Assembly (NCBI GenBank): GCA_012522285.1
Contig: JAAYKS010000097.1
Span: 1-6,095 of the forward strand
Direction of reading: 5' to 3'
Length of the DNA stretch: 6,095 nucleotides
Source of the DNA: Clostridiaceae bacterium
GTDB lineage: Bacteria > Bacillota > Clostridia > Saccharofermentanales > UBA5734
Shown: positions 1-5,244 of the stretch, one piece after another
Position numbering within the stretch: position 1 is the stretch's first letter
Layout of the letters: each line of letters begins with the position of its first letter
Translations under genes and position numbers: made by a program
The notes under the pieces: model-generated
What the model was told of the DNA's origin: nothing
What the model saw: only the letters and a program-made list of their open reading frames with translations
Databases searched by the model: none

Positions 1-367
1 TCGCGGCACCGGTTACGTGCTGGCGTACAACGAGCCCAACCGTTCCATGTACGACAATCTGGAGACCTGCCCCGAAAACCTCAAGCTGTTCTTTTACCGG
101 TTGCGGTACGACACCATCCTGAATTCCGGCAAGACGTTGCTGCAGCACATCTACGATACCCACTTTGAAGGGGTCGAGGATGTCTAGGTGTTCGTGCAGA
201 AATGGGACGAACTCAAAGGACTGGTGCCGGACGACGTGTTCGCCCGTGTCCAGGCCAAATTCCGTCAGCAGCTGGAACATTCCAAAGAATGGCGCGACGT
301 CATCAACACATATTTCTTCAGGCGTACGGGAATCCCAGATATGCATGGAAGGCTCATTTACGATTGA
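1..367 (+). pseudogene. aguA: GH67 alpha-glucuronidase, C-terminal end, interrupted by in-frame TAG
   Basis: This is the 3' end of a gene running in from the left, in the frame whose codons begin at base 2. The family removes 4-O-methyl-glucuronic acid from the ends of xylan-derived oligosaccharides, usually inside the cell. The visible residues match my memory of the GH67 C-terminal domain: a segment with MYDNLETCPENL, then SGKTLLQHIYDTHFEGVE, then EHSKEWRDVINTYFFRRTGIP and an end at GRLIYD. The catalytic domain lies outside the window. A TAG at 185-187 splits the frame into 61 visible residues before and 59 after, and the part after it is as family-like as the part before. The natural stop is TGA at 365-367, followed by a terminator. 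So it is either a freshly inactivated gene, a sequencing or assembly error, or a readthrough case. The cysteine-synthase gene at 4158-5114 ends with TAG, which argues against genome-wide recoding. Family call is confident from memory of conserved motifs; broken status depends on the base call. Confidence 0.8.
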
Positions 368-397
368 TTCCTGTTCTACAACCGCAAAATGACAGTC

Positions 398-432
398 CGC
401 CCGGAAAGCACCAGCTCCCGGGCGTATTTTTT
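398..432 (+). terminator. Rho-independent terminator after aguA
   Basis: A perfect 7-bp GC stem pairs CGCCCGG (398-404) with CCGGGCG (418-424). Inside it AGC (408-410) can pair with GCT (414-416). The hairpin is followed by TATTTTTT (425-432), the U tract expected for + strand termination. It lies 30 bases after the aguA stop at 367 and in the gap between two convergent genes. On the - strand the hairpin is followed only by a short T run some bases away, so any termination of the MFS operon here would be weaker. Confidence 0.85.
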
Positions 433-452
433 ATGGGAGGTGTGGTGGATTA

Positions 453-1745
453 TCAGGAATCTTTCAGGTCCGTCGTACGGTTCTTCTTTATTCGGAGTGA
501 GAACATTCCGACGAAAAAGACGACTGGAAATACCGAGGCTGCCAGCAGTCCGATCCGGAGCGCTCCCGACCCGGCATCTGAAAACAAAACGTTCGCGAGA
601 GTGGCCAACGGCCCTGGCCGGCTGGCCAGATCGTACACCAGACCTGCGATCCAGGGACCGGCAGACCCGCCCAGATCCCCCGCGACCGCCAGTGCACCAA
701 ACAACGCGGTCCCTCCAGCCGGAAAGCGGGCCGCGCTCAAGCTGAGGGTGCCAGGCCACATCAGGGCAACCGTAAATCCACAAGCCGCACAACCCGCCAA
801 CGCCGCCACAGGGCTCCGGGCAAAGATCGCCAGTGCGTAACAGGCAACGCAGGCGAACCCGCTCACCCACAACAAGCGCCGCAAATCGACGCCCGCGCCG
901 CGCAACCCGTACCAGGTACGCACGATTCCCATAAACACGGCCAAAAGCCCCGGCCCCAGCAGATCGCCGACAATCTTAGGAATTCCGAGTCCCTGCTCCG
1001 CAAACAAGGACGACCATTGTGTCATGGTCAATTCGCTCGCGCCCGCACAAAGCATCAGCAACACCGCGGTACGGAACAAGCCTGATCGGCTCAGCCGCCG
1101 GAGGGGTGTCGTCGTTTTCCCGTCCGGCAGAGACGGCATCGGCACTTTCCGGAAACGCAGGAGATTGTAAAGGGGGAGGATCGCCCACAATACGGGCAGT
1201 ACAAACCACAGTTGCTCACCCGCCAACCGGATGGCCACAGTCGACAGTAAAATGACGGCCGCCTGTCCCCAGCAGTAAAACGAATGCAACAGGCTCATCG
1301 CGGAGGCTTTTTCCTCTCCGGGTAGCGCGTCCACGATCGGACTCATCAGTACTTCGATGAATCCGCCCCCGATCGCATACAAGATGACGGCAATCGCCAG
1401 TCCCGGATAGGGTGCTGAAAACAAAAAGGGAAACACCCCGAGTGCAACCAGGCCGGCTGCGCAAAATCCGTGGGCCAGTACGACACCGAACCGGTAACCG
1501 ACCCGGTCCGCATATCGCATCGCAATCAGATCGGCCGCGATCTGGGTCCCAAAATTGAGCAGCACCAGTCGTCCGACCTGTTCATACGACAGCCCGAACG
1601 AGTTGCGGAACAGGACAAACAGGAGAGGCGCGAGATTGTTGACGATCGCCTGGGTGACAAACCCGAGATAGCAGGAATGAAGTGTCGGCCGATAAGGATG
1701 TGCCCCGCCCGCGGCCGGCGGAGCGACAGGCACCATGGAGACCAT
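453..1745 (-). CDS. MFS transporter, substrate unknown
   Basis: A 430-residue protein made almost wholly of hydrophobic segments, with the length and pattern of a 12-helix major facilitator superfamily carrier. The loop after helix 2 carries ADRVGYR (residues 79-85), which fits the family's G-x-x-x-D-R-x-G-x-R motif. A longer polar stretch near the middle (around SLPDGKTTTPLRRLSR) is the expected loop between the two six-helix halves, and the tail RIKKNRTTDLKDS is basic and cytoplasmic-like. The ATG (1745-1743) overlaps the TGA of the upstream ATPase gene by one base (TGATG). I see no clear ribosome binding site before it, so translation is probably coupled to the ATPase; an ATG at codon 4 is an alternative start. 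The stop is TGA at 455-453. It is the last gene of the receptor-permease-ATPase run. I cannot assign a substrate: amino-acid or sulfur-compound export is possible from context, as is sugar uptake from the flanking hydrolases. Confidence 0.88.
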   Translation of the reverse strand: MVSMVPVAPPAAGGAHPYRPTLHSCYLGFVTQAIVNNLAPLLFVLFRNSFGLSYEQVGRLVLLNFGTQIAADLIAMRYADRVGYRFGVVLAHGFCAAGLVALGVFPFLFSAPYPGLAIAVILYAIGGGFIEVLMSPIVDALPGEEKASAMSLLHSFYCWGQAAVILLSTVAIRLAGEQLWFVLPVLWAILPLYNLLRFRKVPMPSLPDGKTTTPLRRLSRSGLFRTAVLLMLCAGASELTMTQWSSLFAEQGLGIPKIVGDLLGPGLLAVFMGIVRTWYGLRGAGVDLRRLLWVSGFACVACYALAIFARSPVAALAGCAACGFTVALMWPGTLSLSAARFPAGGTALFGALAVAGDLGGSAGPWIAGLVYDLASRPGPLATLANVLFSDAGSGALRIGLLAASVFPVVFFVGMFSLRIKKNRTTDLKDS

Positions 1746-2506
1746 CAGGACAGTCGCCCGATGAATTCCCGGACCCTGGAGGGACCTGCGGCAAAGATTT
1801 CGTCCGGGGTGCCTTCCGCCTGCACGACGCCGTTTTCCATGAAAAGGATCCGGTCGGACAGGTCACGTGCGAACTGCATCTCATGTGTGACGATGATCAT
1901 CGTCATATGCTCGCTCGCCAGATCGCGAATGACCCGGAGCACCTCCCCGGTCAGTTCCGGGTCCAGCGCAGACGTCGGCTCGTCGAAAAAGAGGATCTTG
2001 GGCTGCAACGCGAGTGCCCGGGCGATCGAAACCCGCTGTTGCTGTCCGCCTGAAAGCTGATAGGGATAGGCGTCCCGCTTGTCTTCGAGGCCGAGCTTTG
2101 CGAGCAATGCCGCCGCACGCGCTTCCGCCTCGTGCCGGTCGATACCGCCGACTGTAATTGGTGCGTCGACGATGTTGCGGAGCACACTGAAATGCGGAAA
2201 CAGATGGAAACTCTGGAACACCAGGCCAAAGTGGCTGTGCATCGCGCGCAGCTCTTTTTTGGGCGCATACACACTGCGCCCGTCCGGACCTGTGCGGGCG
2301 GCATAGGCGCCCAGGTAAGCCAGATCGCCCCCGTCCATCCGTTCGAGCATCGTCGCGCACCGCAGCACAGTGGACTTGCCCGATCCGGAAGGACCGATGA
2401 TCGAGACCACTTCGCCCTCTTCTACGGACAGCGAAAAGTCCCGGAGGACTTCCAGGTCGCCGAAGGCTTTTTTCATGTGGGCGATTTCCAGAATCTTCAT
2501 GGCCAT
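1745..2506 (-). CDS. Polar amino-acid ABC transporter, ATP-binding protein
   Basis: The cytoplasmic ATPase that powers import through the neighbouring permease; 253 residues, normal for the HisP/GlnQ-type family. All nucleotide-binding motifs are intact: Walker A GPSGSGKST (38-46), Q-loop glutamine at 98 in GLVFQSF, signature LSGGQQQR (151-158), Walker B ILFFDEP (171-177), D-loop SALD (179-182) and H-loop histidine 208. The segment around residues 63-90, with GPDGRSVYAPKKELRAM, is longer than in minimal members such as GlnQ, resembling the HisP-like longer form. The coding region begins 4 bases after the permease TGA (2513-2511), so the pair is translated together. The start is uncertain: ATG at 2506 has no proper ribosome binding site, whereas ATG at 2500 (protein beginning MKILEIAH) has AGGA 5 bases upstream and may be the real one. 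The final TGA shares its A with the ATG of the MFS gene. Cystine or a related polar amino acid is a plausible substrate, but the ATPase itself does not tell. Confidence 0.95.
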   Translation of the reverse strand: MAMKILEIAHMKKAFGDLEVLRDFSLSVEEGEVVSIIGPSGSGKSTVLRCATMLERMDGGDLAYLGAYAARTGPDGRSVYAPKKELRAMHSHFGLVFQSFHLFPHFSVLRNIVDAPITVGGIDRHEAEARAAALLAKLGLEDKRDAYPYQLSGGQQQRVSIARALALQPKILFFDEPTSALDPELTGEVLRVIRDLASEHMTMIIVTHEMQFARDLSDRILFMENGVVQAEGTPDEIFAAGPSRVREFIGRLS

Positions 2507-2510
2507 CCTG

Positions 2511-3161
2511 TCAGCGGTAGTAATTCAATGCGGACTCGATCCGTTCCATGCCGGAGGCGACGAGCAGGTTGAACACATAGTAAAACACACCGGCTACCAT
2601 CAGCGGCATGATCGAGGATTGAGAAGCGGCGATCTGCCGGGCAGTCGTGAACATTTCCACGACCGTCAGTGCAAAAGCGAGCGAGGTGTCTTTGACCAGC
2701 GTGATGGTCTCATTGGTCACGGGCGGCAGGATGCGCTTGACCACCTGGGGCAGGATAATCCGCACAAAGGTCTGGATCCGGGTATACCCGAGCACCTGGG
2801 CAGCCTCGTACTGTCCCGCGGGCATCGACTCGATTCCCGCACGGTAGATTTCGGCAAAATAGGCCGCATAGTTCAGCACAAACGCGATGATGACCGCGAC
2901 AAAACGGAACGACCGTCCCATCTCGATACCAAACACAAAAAACGGCCCGAAATAGACCACCAGCAATTGCAGCATCAGCGGGGTTCCGCGCATGATCGAA
3001 ATGTAGATTTTGGACAGGGTACGGATCAGAAAGAAGCGCGACATCCGACAGAAGGAAAGCAATAGTCCCAGCGGAAGGGAAAAAAGCAGCGTCAGCGCAA
3101 AGATCTCCACAGTCGTGAGAAATCCTTTGGCCAGCTGCAACAGCATAAATCCCCAGTCCAC
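2511..3161 (-). CDS. Polar amino-acid ABC transporter, permease (HisM/GlnP family)
   Basis: The membrane channel of the importer, 216 residues, typical of the family. It has several hydrophobic segments, the first at about residues 13-37. The family motif RGTPLMLQLL follows at around residues 58-68. The cytoplasmic coupling loop that contacts the ATPase is EIYRAGIESMPAGQYEAAQVLG and what follows, near residues 104-130, including the EAA signature. Only one permease gene is present, so the channel is probably a homodimer, as in many Bacillota members of this family. The start codon is GTG (3161-3159), supported by GGAG at 3174-3171 nine bases upstream. The gene lies 76 bases downstream of the receptor stop, and that gap holds a strong terminator-like hairpin, so it is expected to be expressed less than the receptor. 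The ATPase gene follows after 4 bases. Confidence 0.94.
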   Translation of the reverse strand: MDWGFMLLQLAKGFLTTVEIFALTLLFSLPLGLLLSFCRMSRFFLIRTLSKIYISIMRGTPLMLQLLVVYFGPFFVFGIEMGRSFRFVAVIIAFVLNYAAYFAEIYRAGIESMPAGQYEAAQVLGYTRIQTFVRIILPQVVKRILPPVTNETITLVKDTSLAFALTVVEMFTTARQIAASQSSIMPLMVAGVFYYVFNLLVASGMERIESALNYYR

Positions 3162-3186
3162 GTGAGCACACTCCGTTTCCTATGAT

Positions 3187-3231
3187 AAAAAAAGGCAGGG
3201 GGACGGAATCCGCGGATCCCTTCCCCCTACC
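3187..3231 (-). terminator. Terminator-like readthrough hairpin between receptor and permease genes
   Basis: On the - strand, arms at 3231-3216 and 3209-3194 pair over 16 positions with one mismatch (A/G) and two G-U wobbles, around a six-base CCGCGG loop. The second arm is followed at once by seven T residues (3193-3187). This is a textbook intrinsic terminator beginning 6 bases after the receptor stop codon. Because the permease and ATPase genes downstream have no obvious promoter, it probably acts as a partial terminator or as an mRNA 3' end that stabilises the receptor message. That would yield more receptor than membrane parts, a common arrangement in binding-protein transporters. Confidence 0.88.
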
Positions 3232-3237
3232 GGTCGA

Positions 3238-4023
3238 TCATTCACCCAGGCAGACAAAGTCCTGGAGTTCCCACGCGGTGGCGATTTCGAGGAACTTGCC
3301 GTCCTCGAGCATTTCCATCATGGTCTCTTCGACCTGATCACGCAACGCTTCGTTGCCGAGTTTGAATCCGACGCCATACTGTTCTTCGGAAAGATAGTCG
3401 TCCAGGATCACAAATTTGCCGGCTTCGCGGGAATCGATCTGCACATTGGCGACGCCGATGTCCATCGCGATGGCATCCACTGAGCCCTGTTCGAGTTCCA
3501 TGAACGCAGTGTTATAGTCGCCGAACTGCAGCAGGTCTTCAAACGAGGCCAGCAGTTCTGTGTTGTCTTCGCCTTCCAGCGCGGCAAGCGCGGAGGATTC
3601 TTTCTGGACTGCAACCAGTTTGCCGGCCAGACCCGCCTGGTCCTGGATGCCGGCGGAAGCCGCCACAACAAACACCTGGCTGTTGTTCACATAGGGGGAC
3701 GACCAGGTGTAATCATCTTCCCGGCCGTTGATTGTGAAACCGTTCCAGATGCAGTCGATTGCGCCCGAATCCAGTTCGCTGTCTTTGCTGTCCCAGTTGA
3801 TGGGTTGTTTCACGAGTTCCCAGCCTCTGCGCTCACAGACTTCCTGGGCCAGATCCAGGTCGAATCCGGTGTATTCCCCGTTATCGTCCATATAGCCGTA
3901 CGGGGGGAATTCGGCGTCAAAGCCGACCGTGAACGTTTTGTCCTCGCCTTTGTTGTCCGCACAGCCGACCACCAGGCCAAGCATCAGCAGAAGAGCCAGA
4001 ATCAGTACTGCAGTCTTTCTCAT
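3238..4023 (-). CDS. Amino-acid ABC transporter, substrate-binding lipoprotein (SBP family 3)
   Basis: The extracellular receptor of the importer, 261 residues and lipid-anchored. It begins MRKTAVLILALLLMLGLVVGC: basic n-region, hydrophobic core, and a lipobox ending in cysteine 21. The mature part is a family 3 periplasmic-binding fold: FTVGFDAEFPPYGYMDDNG with GFDLDLAQEV at the start of the first lobe, then SGAIDCIWNGFTINGRED and YTWSSPYVNNSQV, and later KLVAVQKESSALAAL in the second lobe. The open frame extends upstream to 4095, but the ATG at 4023 is chosen because GGAGGAAAT sits directly before it and the signal peptide starts there; the longer form would cover the promoter. A good promoter lies 62-92 bases upstream and the stop is followed by a terminator-like hairpin. 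Ligand is not proven. Cystine is suggested by the adjacent cysteine-synthase-like gene, while glutamine or basic amino acids are also possible for this family. Confidence 0.93.
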   Translation of the reverse strand: MRKTAVLILALLLMLGLVVGCADNKGEDKTFTVGFDAEFPPYGYMDDNGEYTGFDLDLAQEVCERRGWELVKQPINWDSKDSELDSGAIDCIWNGFTINGREDDYTWSSPYVNNSQVFVVAASAGIQDQAGLAGKLVAVQKESSALAALEGEDNTELLASFEDLLQFGDYNTAFMELEQGSVDAIAMDIGVANVQIDSREAGKFVILDDYLSEEQYGVGFKLGNEALRDQVEETMMEMLEDGKFLEIATAWELQDFVCLGE

Positions 4024-4032
4024 ATTTCCTCC
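4024..4032 (-). promoter_or_regulatory. Ribosome binding site that fixes the receptor start
   Basis: The sequence GGAGGAAAT on the - strand (4032-4024) abuts the ATG at 4023. It is a near-perfect match to the 16S anti-Shine-Dalgarno and shows that the lipoprotein starts here, not at the upstream end of the open frame near 4095. Confidence 0.85.
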
Positions 4033-4058
4033 AGATCGCTCCGCTTCGTTTGTTGATT

Positions 4059-4091
4059 TAGCATGGTAAAGCGGTAGCCTTACGCATGCTA
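4059..4091. promoter_or_regulatory. Dyad overlapping -10 and start region: candidate operator
   Basis: An imperfect palindrome of 33 bases. The outer arms tagcatg (4059-4065) and catgcta (4085-4091) are perfect complements. The inner arms gtaaagc (4066-4072) and gccttac (4077-4083) are complementary except for one position that is a G-T pair. There is one extra base at 4084, and the centre is ggta (4073-4076). On the - strand it begins exactly with the -10 hexamer TAGCAT and runs through the expected transcription start, where a repressor site would block RNA polymerase. Half of the outer arm lies upstream of the start, so the full hairpin could not form in the mRNA; a DNA operator is more likely than an RNA element. 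The binding protein is unknown. Confidence 0.55.
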
Positions 4092-4115
4092 GCACTCCCG
4101 TTCAAATGGTGTCAA
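4086..4115 (-). promoter_or_regulatory. Sigma-70/sigma-A type promoter of the transporter operon
   Basis: The -35 element TTGACA (4115-4110) is a perfect match to consensus. After an 18-base spacer (4109-4092) comes the -10 element TAGCAT (4091-4086), matching TATAAT at four of six positions. The bases TGC just before it form an extended -10. Transcription would start near 4079, giving a leader of roughly 55 bases before the receptor ATG. The promoter lies between the cysteine-synthase stop and the receptor gene, so the transporter operon can be expressed independently of the upstream gene. Confidence 0.75.
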
Positions 4116-4157
4116 TAGATAAGAGACGGAAGGCTGCGCGGACTGAAAGGCGTACCC

Positions 4158-5114
4158 CTAATCCCATGCGCAGGCATCGTAACCGGTTTCGCCAAACAGC
4201 GGGGTTGAGAAGTAACGTTCCGCTGTGTCCGGCAGCACGGTTACCACAGTCTTGCCCTCTCCCAGTTTTTCCGCGAGCCGCAGAGCGGCCGCCACATTGG
4301 TTCCGCTCGAGATGCCGCACATCAGCCCTTCGAGCCTGGCCAGGTCTTTGGCGGTTTGAATGGCTTCCTCGTCCCTGACAATACAGATATCTTCATAGAT
4401 TTTGGTGTTCAGTACCGCGGGGATCAGTCCGTCTCCGATCCCCATCTGCAAATGGGTACCGATCGTTCCACCCGAGAGGATCGCTGCGTTTTCCGGTTCG
4501 ACCGCCCAGATCACGATATCTGGATTCTGTGCCTTCAGCACTTCCCCGATGCCGGTGATGGTGCCTCCGGTTCCGATCCCGGAGCAAAACCCGTGGATCG
4601 GCCCGGCAACCTGTTCCAGGATCTCAAGTGCGGTATGATGCCGGTGCACCATCGGATTGGCCTTGTTTTCAAACTGCTGCGGAACAAACACATTGGGATC
4701 GTTCGCGGCCATCTCGAGTGCCAGTTGGAGACAGGTTTCTATACAGGCGCCGATGTCGCCGCCATCATGTACTTCGATCACCTCGGCACCATAATGCTGC
4801 ACCAGTTTCCGCCGCTCCTCGCTCACACAGTCCGGCATGATGATCACCGCGCGATATCCACGGACCGCCGCGACCAGCGCCAGACCGATGCCCTGGTTCC
4901 CGCTGGTAGGCTCGACGATGATGGAATCCTTGTGCAGGATACCCTGCCGCTCGGCTTCCCGGATCATATTATAAGCCGTGCGGGTCTTGATCGATCCGCC
5001 CACGTTGAGCCCTTCGTATTTGACCAGGACTTCCGCCGACCCCGGTTTGACCAACCGGTTGAGCCGGACCATCGGAGTGTGCCCGATCGCTTCGAGTACA
5101 TTGTCGTAGATCAT
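4158..5114 (-). CDS. cysK: Cysteine synthase (O-acetylserine sulfhydrylase) family, PLP-dependent
   Basis: A 318-residue cytoplasmic fold-type II PLP enzyme of the CysK/CBS family. Members join sulfide (or another nucleophile) to O-acetylserine to make cysteine. The order of motifs is complete: IGHTPMVRLNRL (10-21), the PLP lysine K43 in GGSIKTR, the substrate-binding loop TSGNQG (70-75), PQQFEN (145-150), the phosphate loop GTGGT (181-185) and ISSGTN (268-273), where S270 is the likely partner of the pyridine nitrogen. Two motifs differ from classic CysK: K-T-R in place of K-D-R, and TSGNQG in place of TSGNTG. I recall a Bacillota subgroup with this pattern annotated as cysteine synthase, so the exact reaction is less certain than the family. 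The ATG at 5114 is preceded by GGGAGGAAAC; the open frame upstream to 5393 overlaps the next gene and lacks family sequence. The stop is TAG, 8-12 residues beyond the usual C-terminal motif ERYFSTPLFG. The gene precedes an amino-acid importer, which fits a sulfur amino-acid role. Confidence 0.88.
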   Translation of the reverse strand: MIYDNVLEAIGHTPMVRLNRLVKPGSAEVLVKYEGLNVGGSIKTRTAYNMIREAERQGILHKDSIIVEPTSGNQGIGLALVAAVRGYRAVIIMPDCVSEERRKLVQHYGAEVIEVHDGGDIGACIETCLQLALEMAANDPNVFVPQQFENKANPMVHRHHTALEILEQVAGPIHGFCSGIGTGGTITGIGEVLKAQNPDIVIWAVEPENAAILSGGTIGTHLQMGIGDGLIPAVLNTKIYEDICIVRDEEAIQTAKDLARLEGLMCGISSGTNVAAALRLAEKLGEGKTVVTVLPDTAERYFSTPLFGETGYDACAWD

Positions 5115-5123
5115 GTTTCCTCC
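5115..5123 (-). promoter_or_regulatory. Ribosome binding site that fixes the cysK start
   Basis: GGAGG (5123-5119) followed by AAAC and the ATG at 5114. It resembles the site before the receptor gene and rejects the upstream extension of the open frame. Confidence 0.8.
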
Positions 5124-5173
5124 CGGATATGCGCGAAAAGCCACATTCCCTTCTGAGGGACCGGGCAAGCGCG

Positions 5174-5219
5174 ATTTTGACCGTCCTAACACTCTACCGC
5201 AAAGTTCGCCGGATGGAAA
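5174..5219 (-). promoter_or_regulatory. Weak candidate promoter(s) for cysK
   Basis: The 130-base gap between the GH2-like gene and cysK has no strong promoter. Two overlapping weak matches are visible: TTTCCA (5219-5214) with TAGAGT (5196-5191), spacer 17; and TTGCGG (5202-5197) with CAAAAT (5179-5174), spacer 17. Each has two mismatches or more per element. A short 5-bp hairpin TCCCT/AGGGA lies at 5148-5161, without a T tract. I see neither a terminator after the GH2-like gene nor a riboswitch, so cysK could also be read from upstream. Confidence 0.25.
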
Positions 5220-5244
5220 CGGGCGATCTAGAGGGGGGACAACG

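Noticed and set aside
202..840. Open frame of 212 codons on the + strand
   Set aside because: It overlaps aguA in another frame, crosses the terminator at 398-432 and runs antisense to the MFS gene; its protein is rich in Arg, Pro and Ala with no recognisable domain.
2370..3065. Open frame of 231 codons antisense to the ATPase and permease genes
   Set aside because: It mirrors two clear ABC transporter genes; the translation is rich in Asp, His, Arg and Gln, as expected of antisense of a membrane protein, and it has no family resemblance.
3181..3237. Repetitive palindromic element between receptor and permease genes
   Set aside because: The inverted repeat ends in a seven-T tract right after a stop codon, which is better explained as an intrinsic terminator, and no second copy is present in the window.
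4024..4095. N-terminal extension of the receptor gene (start at 4095)
   Set aside because: It would place the signal peptide 24 residues inside the protein and cover the promoter -10 and leader; the ATG at 4023 has a near-perfect ribosome binding site.
4158..4160. Genome-wide TAG recoding
   Set aside because: cysK ends with TAG just after its conserved C-terminus; reading through would add about 22 unrelated residues into the promoter. One case cannot exclude rare readthrough, but global recoding is unlikely.
4356..5156. Open frame of 266 codons antisense to cysK
   Set aside because: It lies opposite a well-conserved PLP enzyme gene, lacks a good ribosome binding site and has no recognisable domain.
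5115..5244. Riboswitch or T-box leader before cysK
   Set aside because: The gap is about 130 bases and contains only a 5-bp hairpin without a T tract; no S-box or T-box landmarks were recognised.
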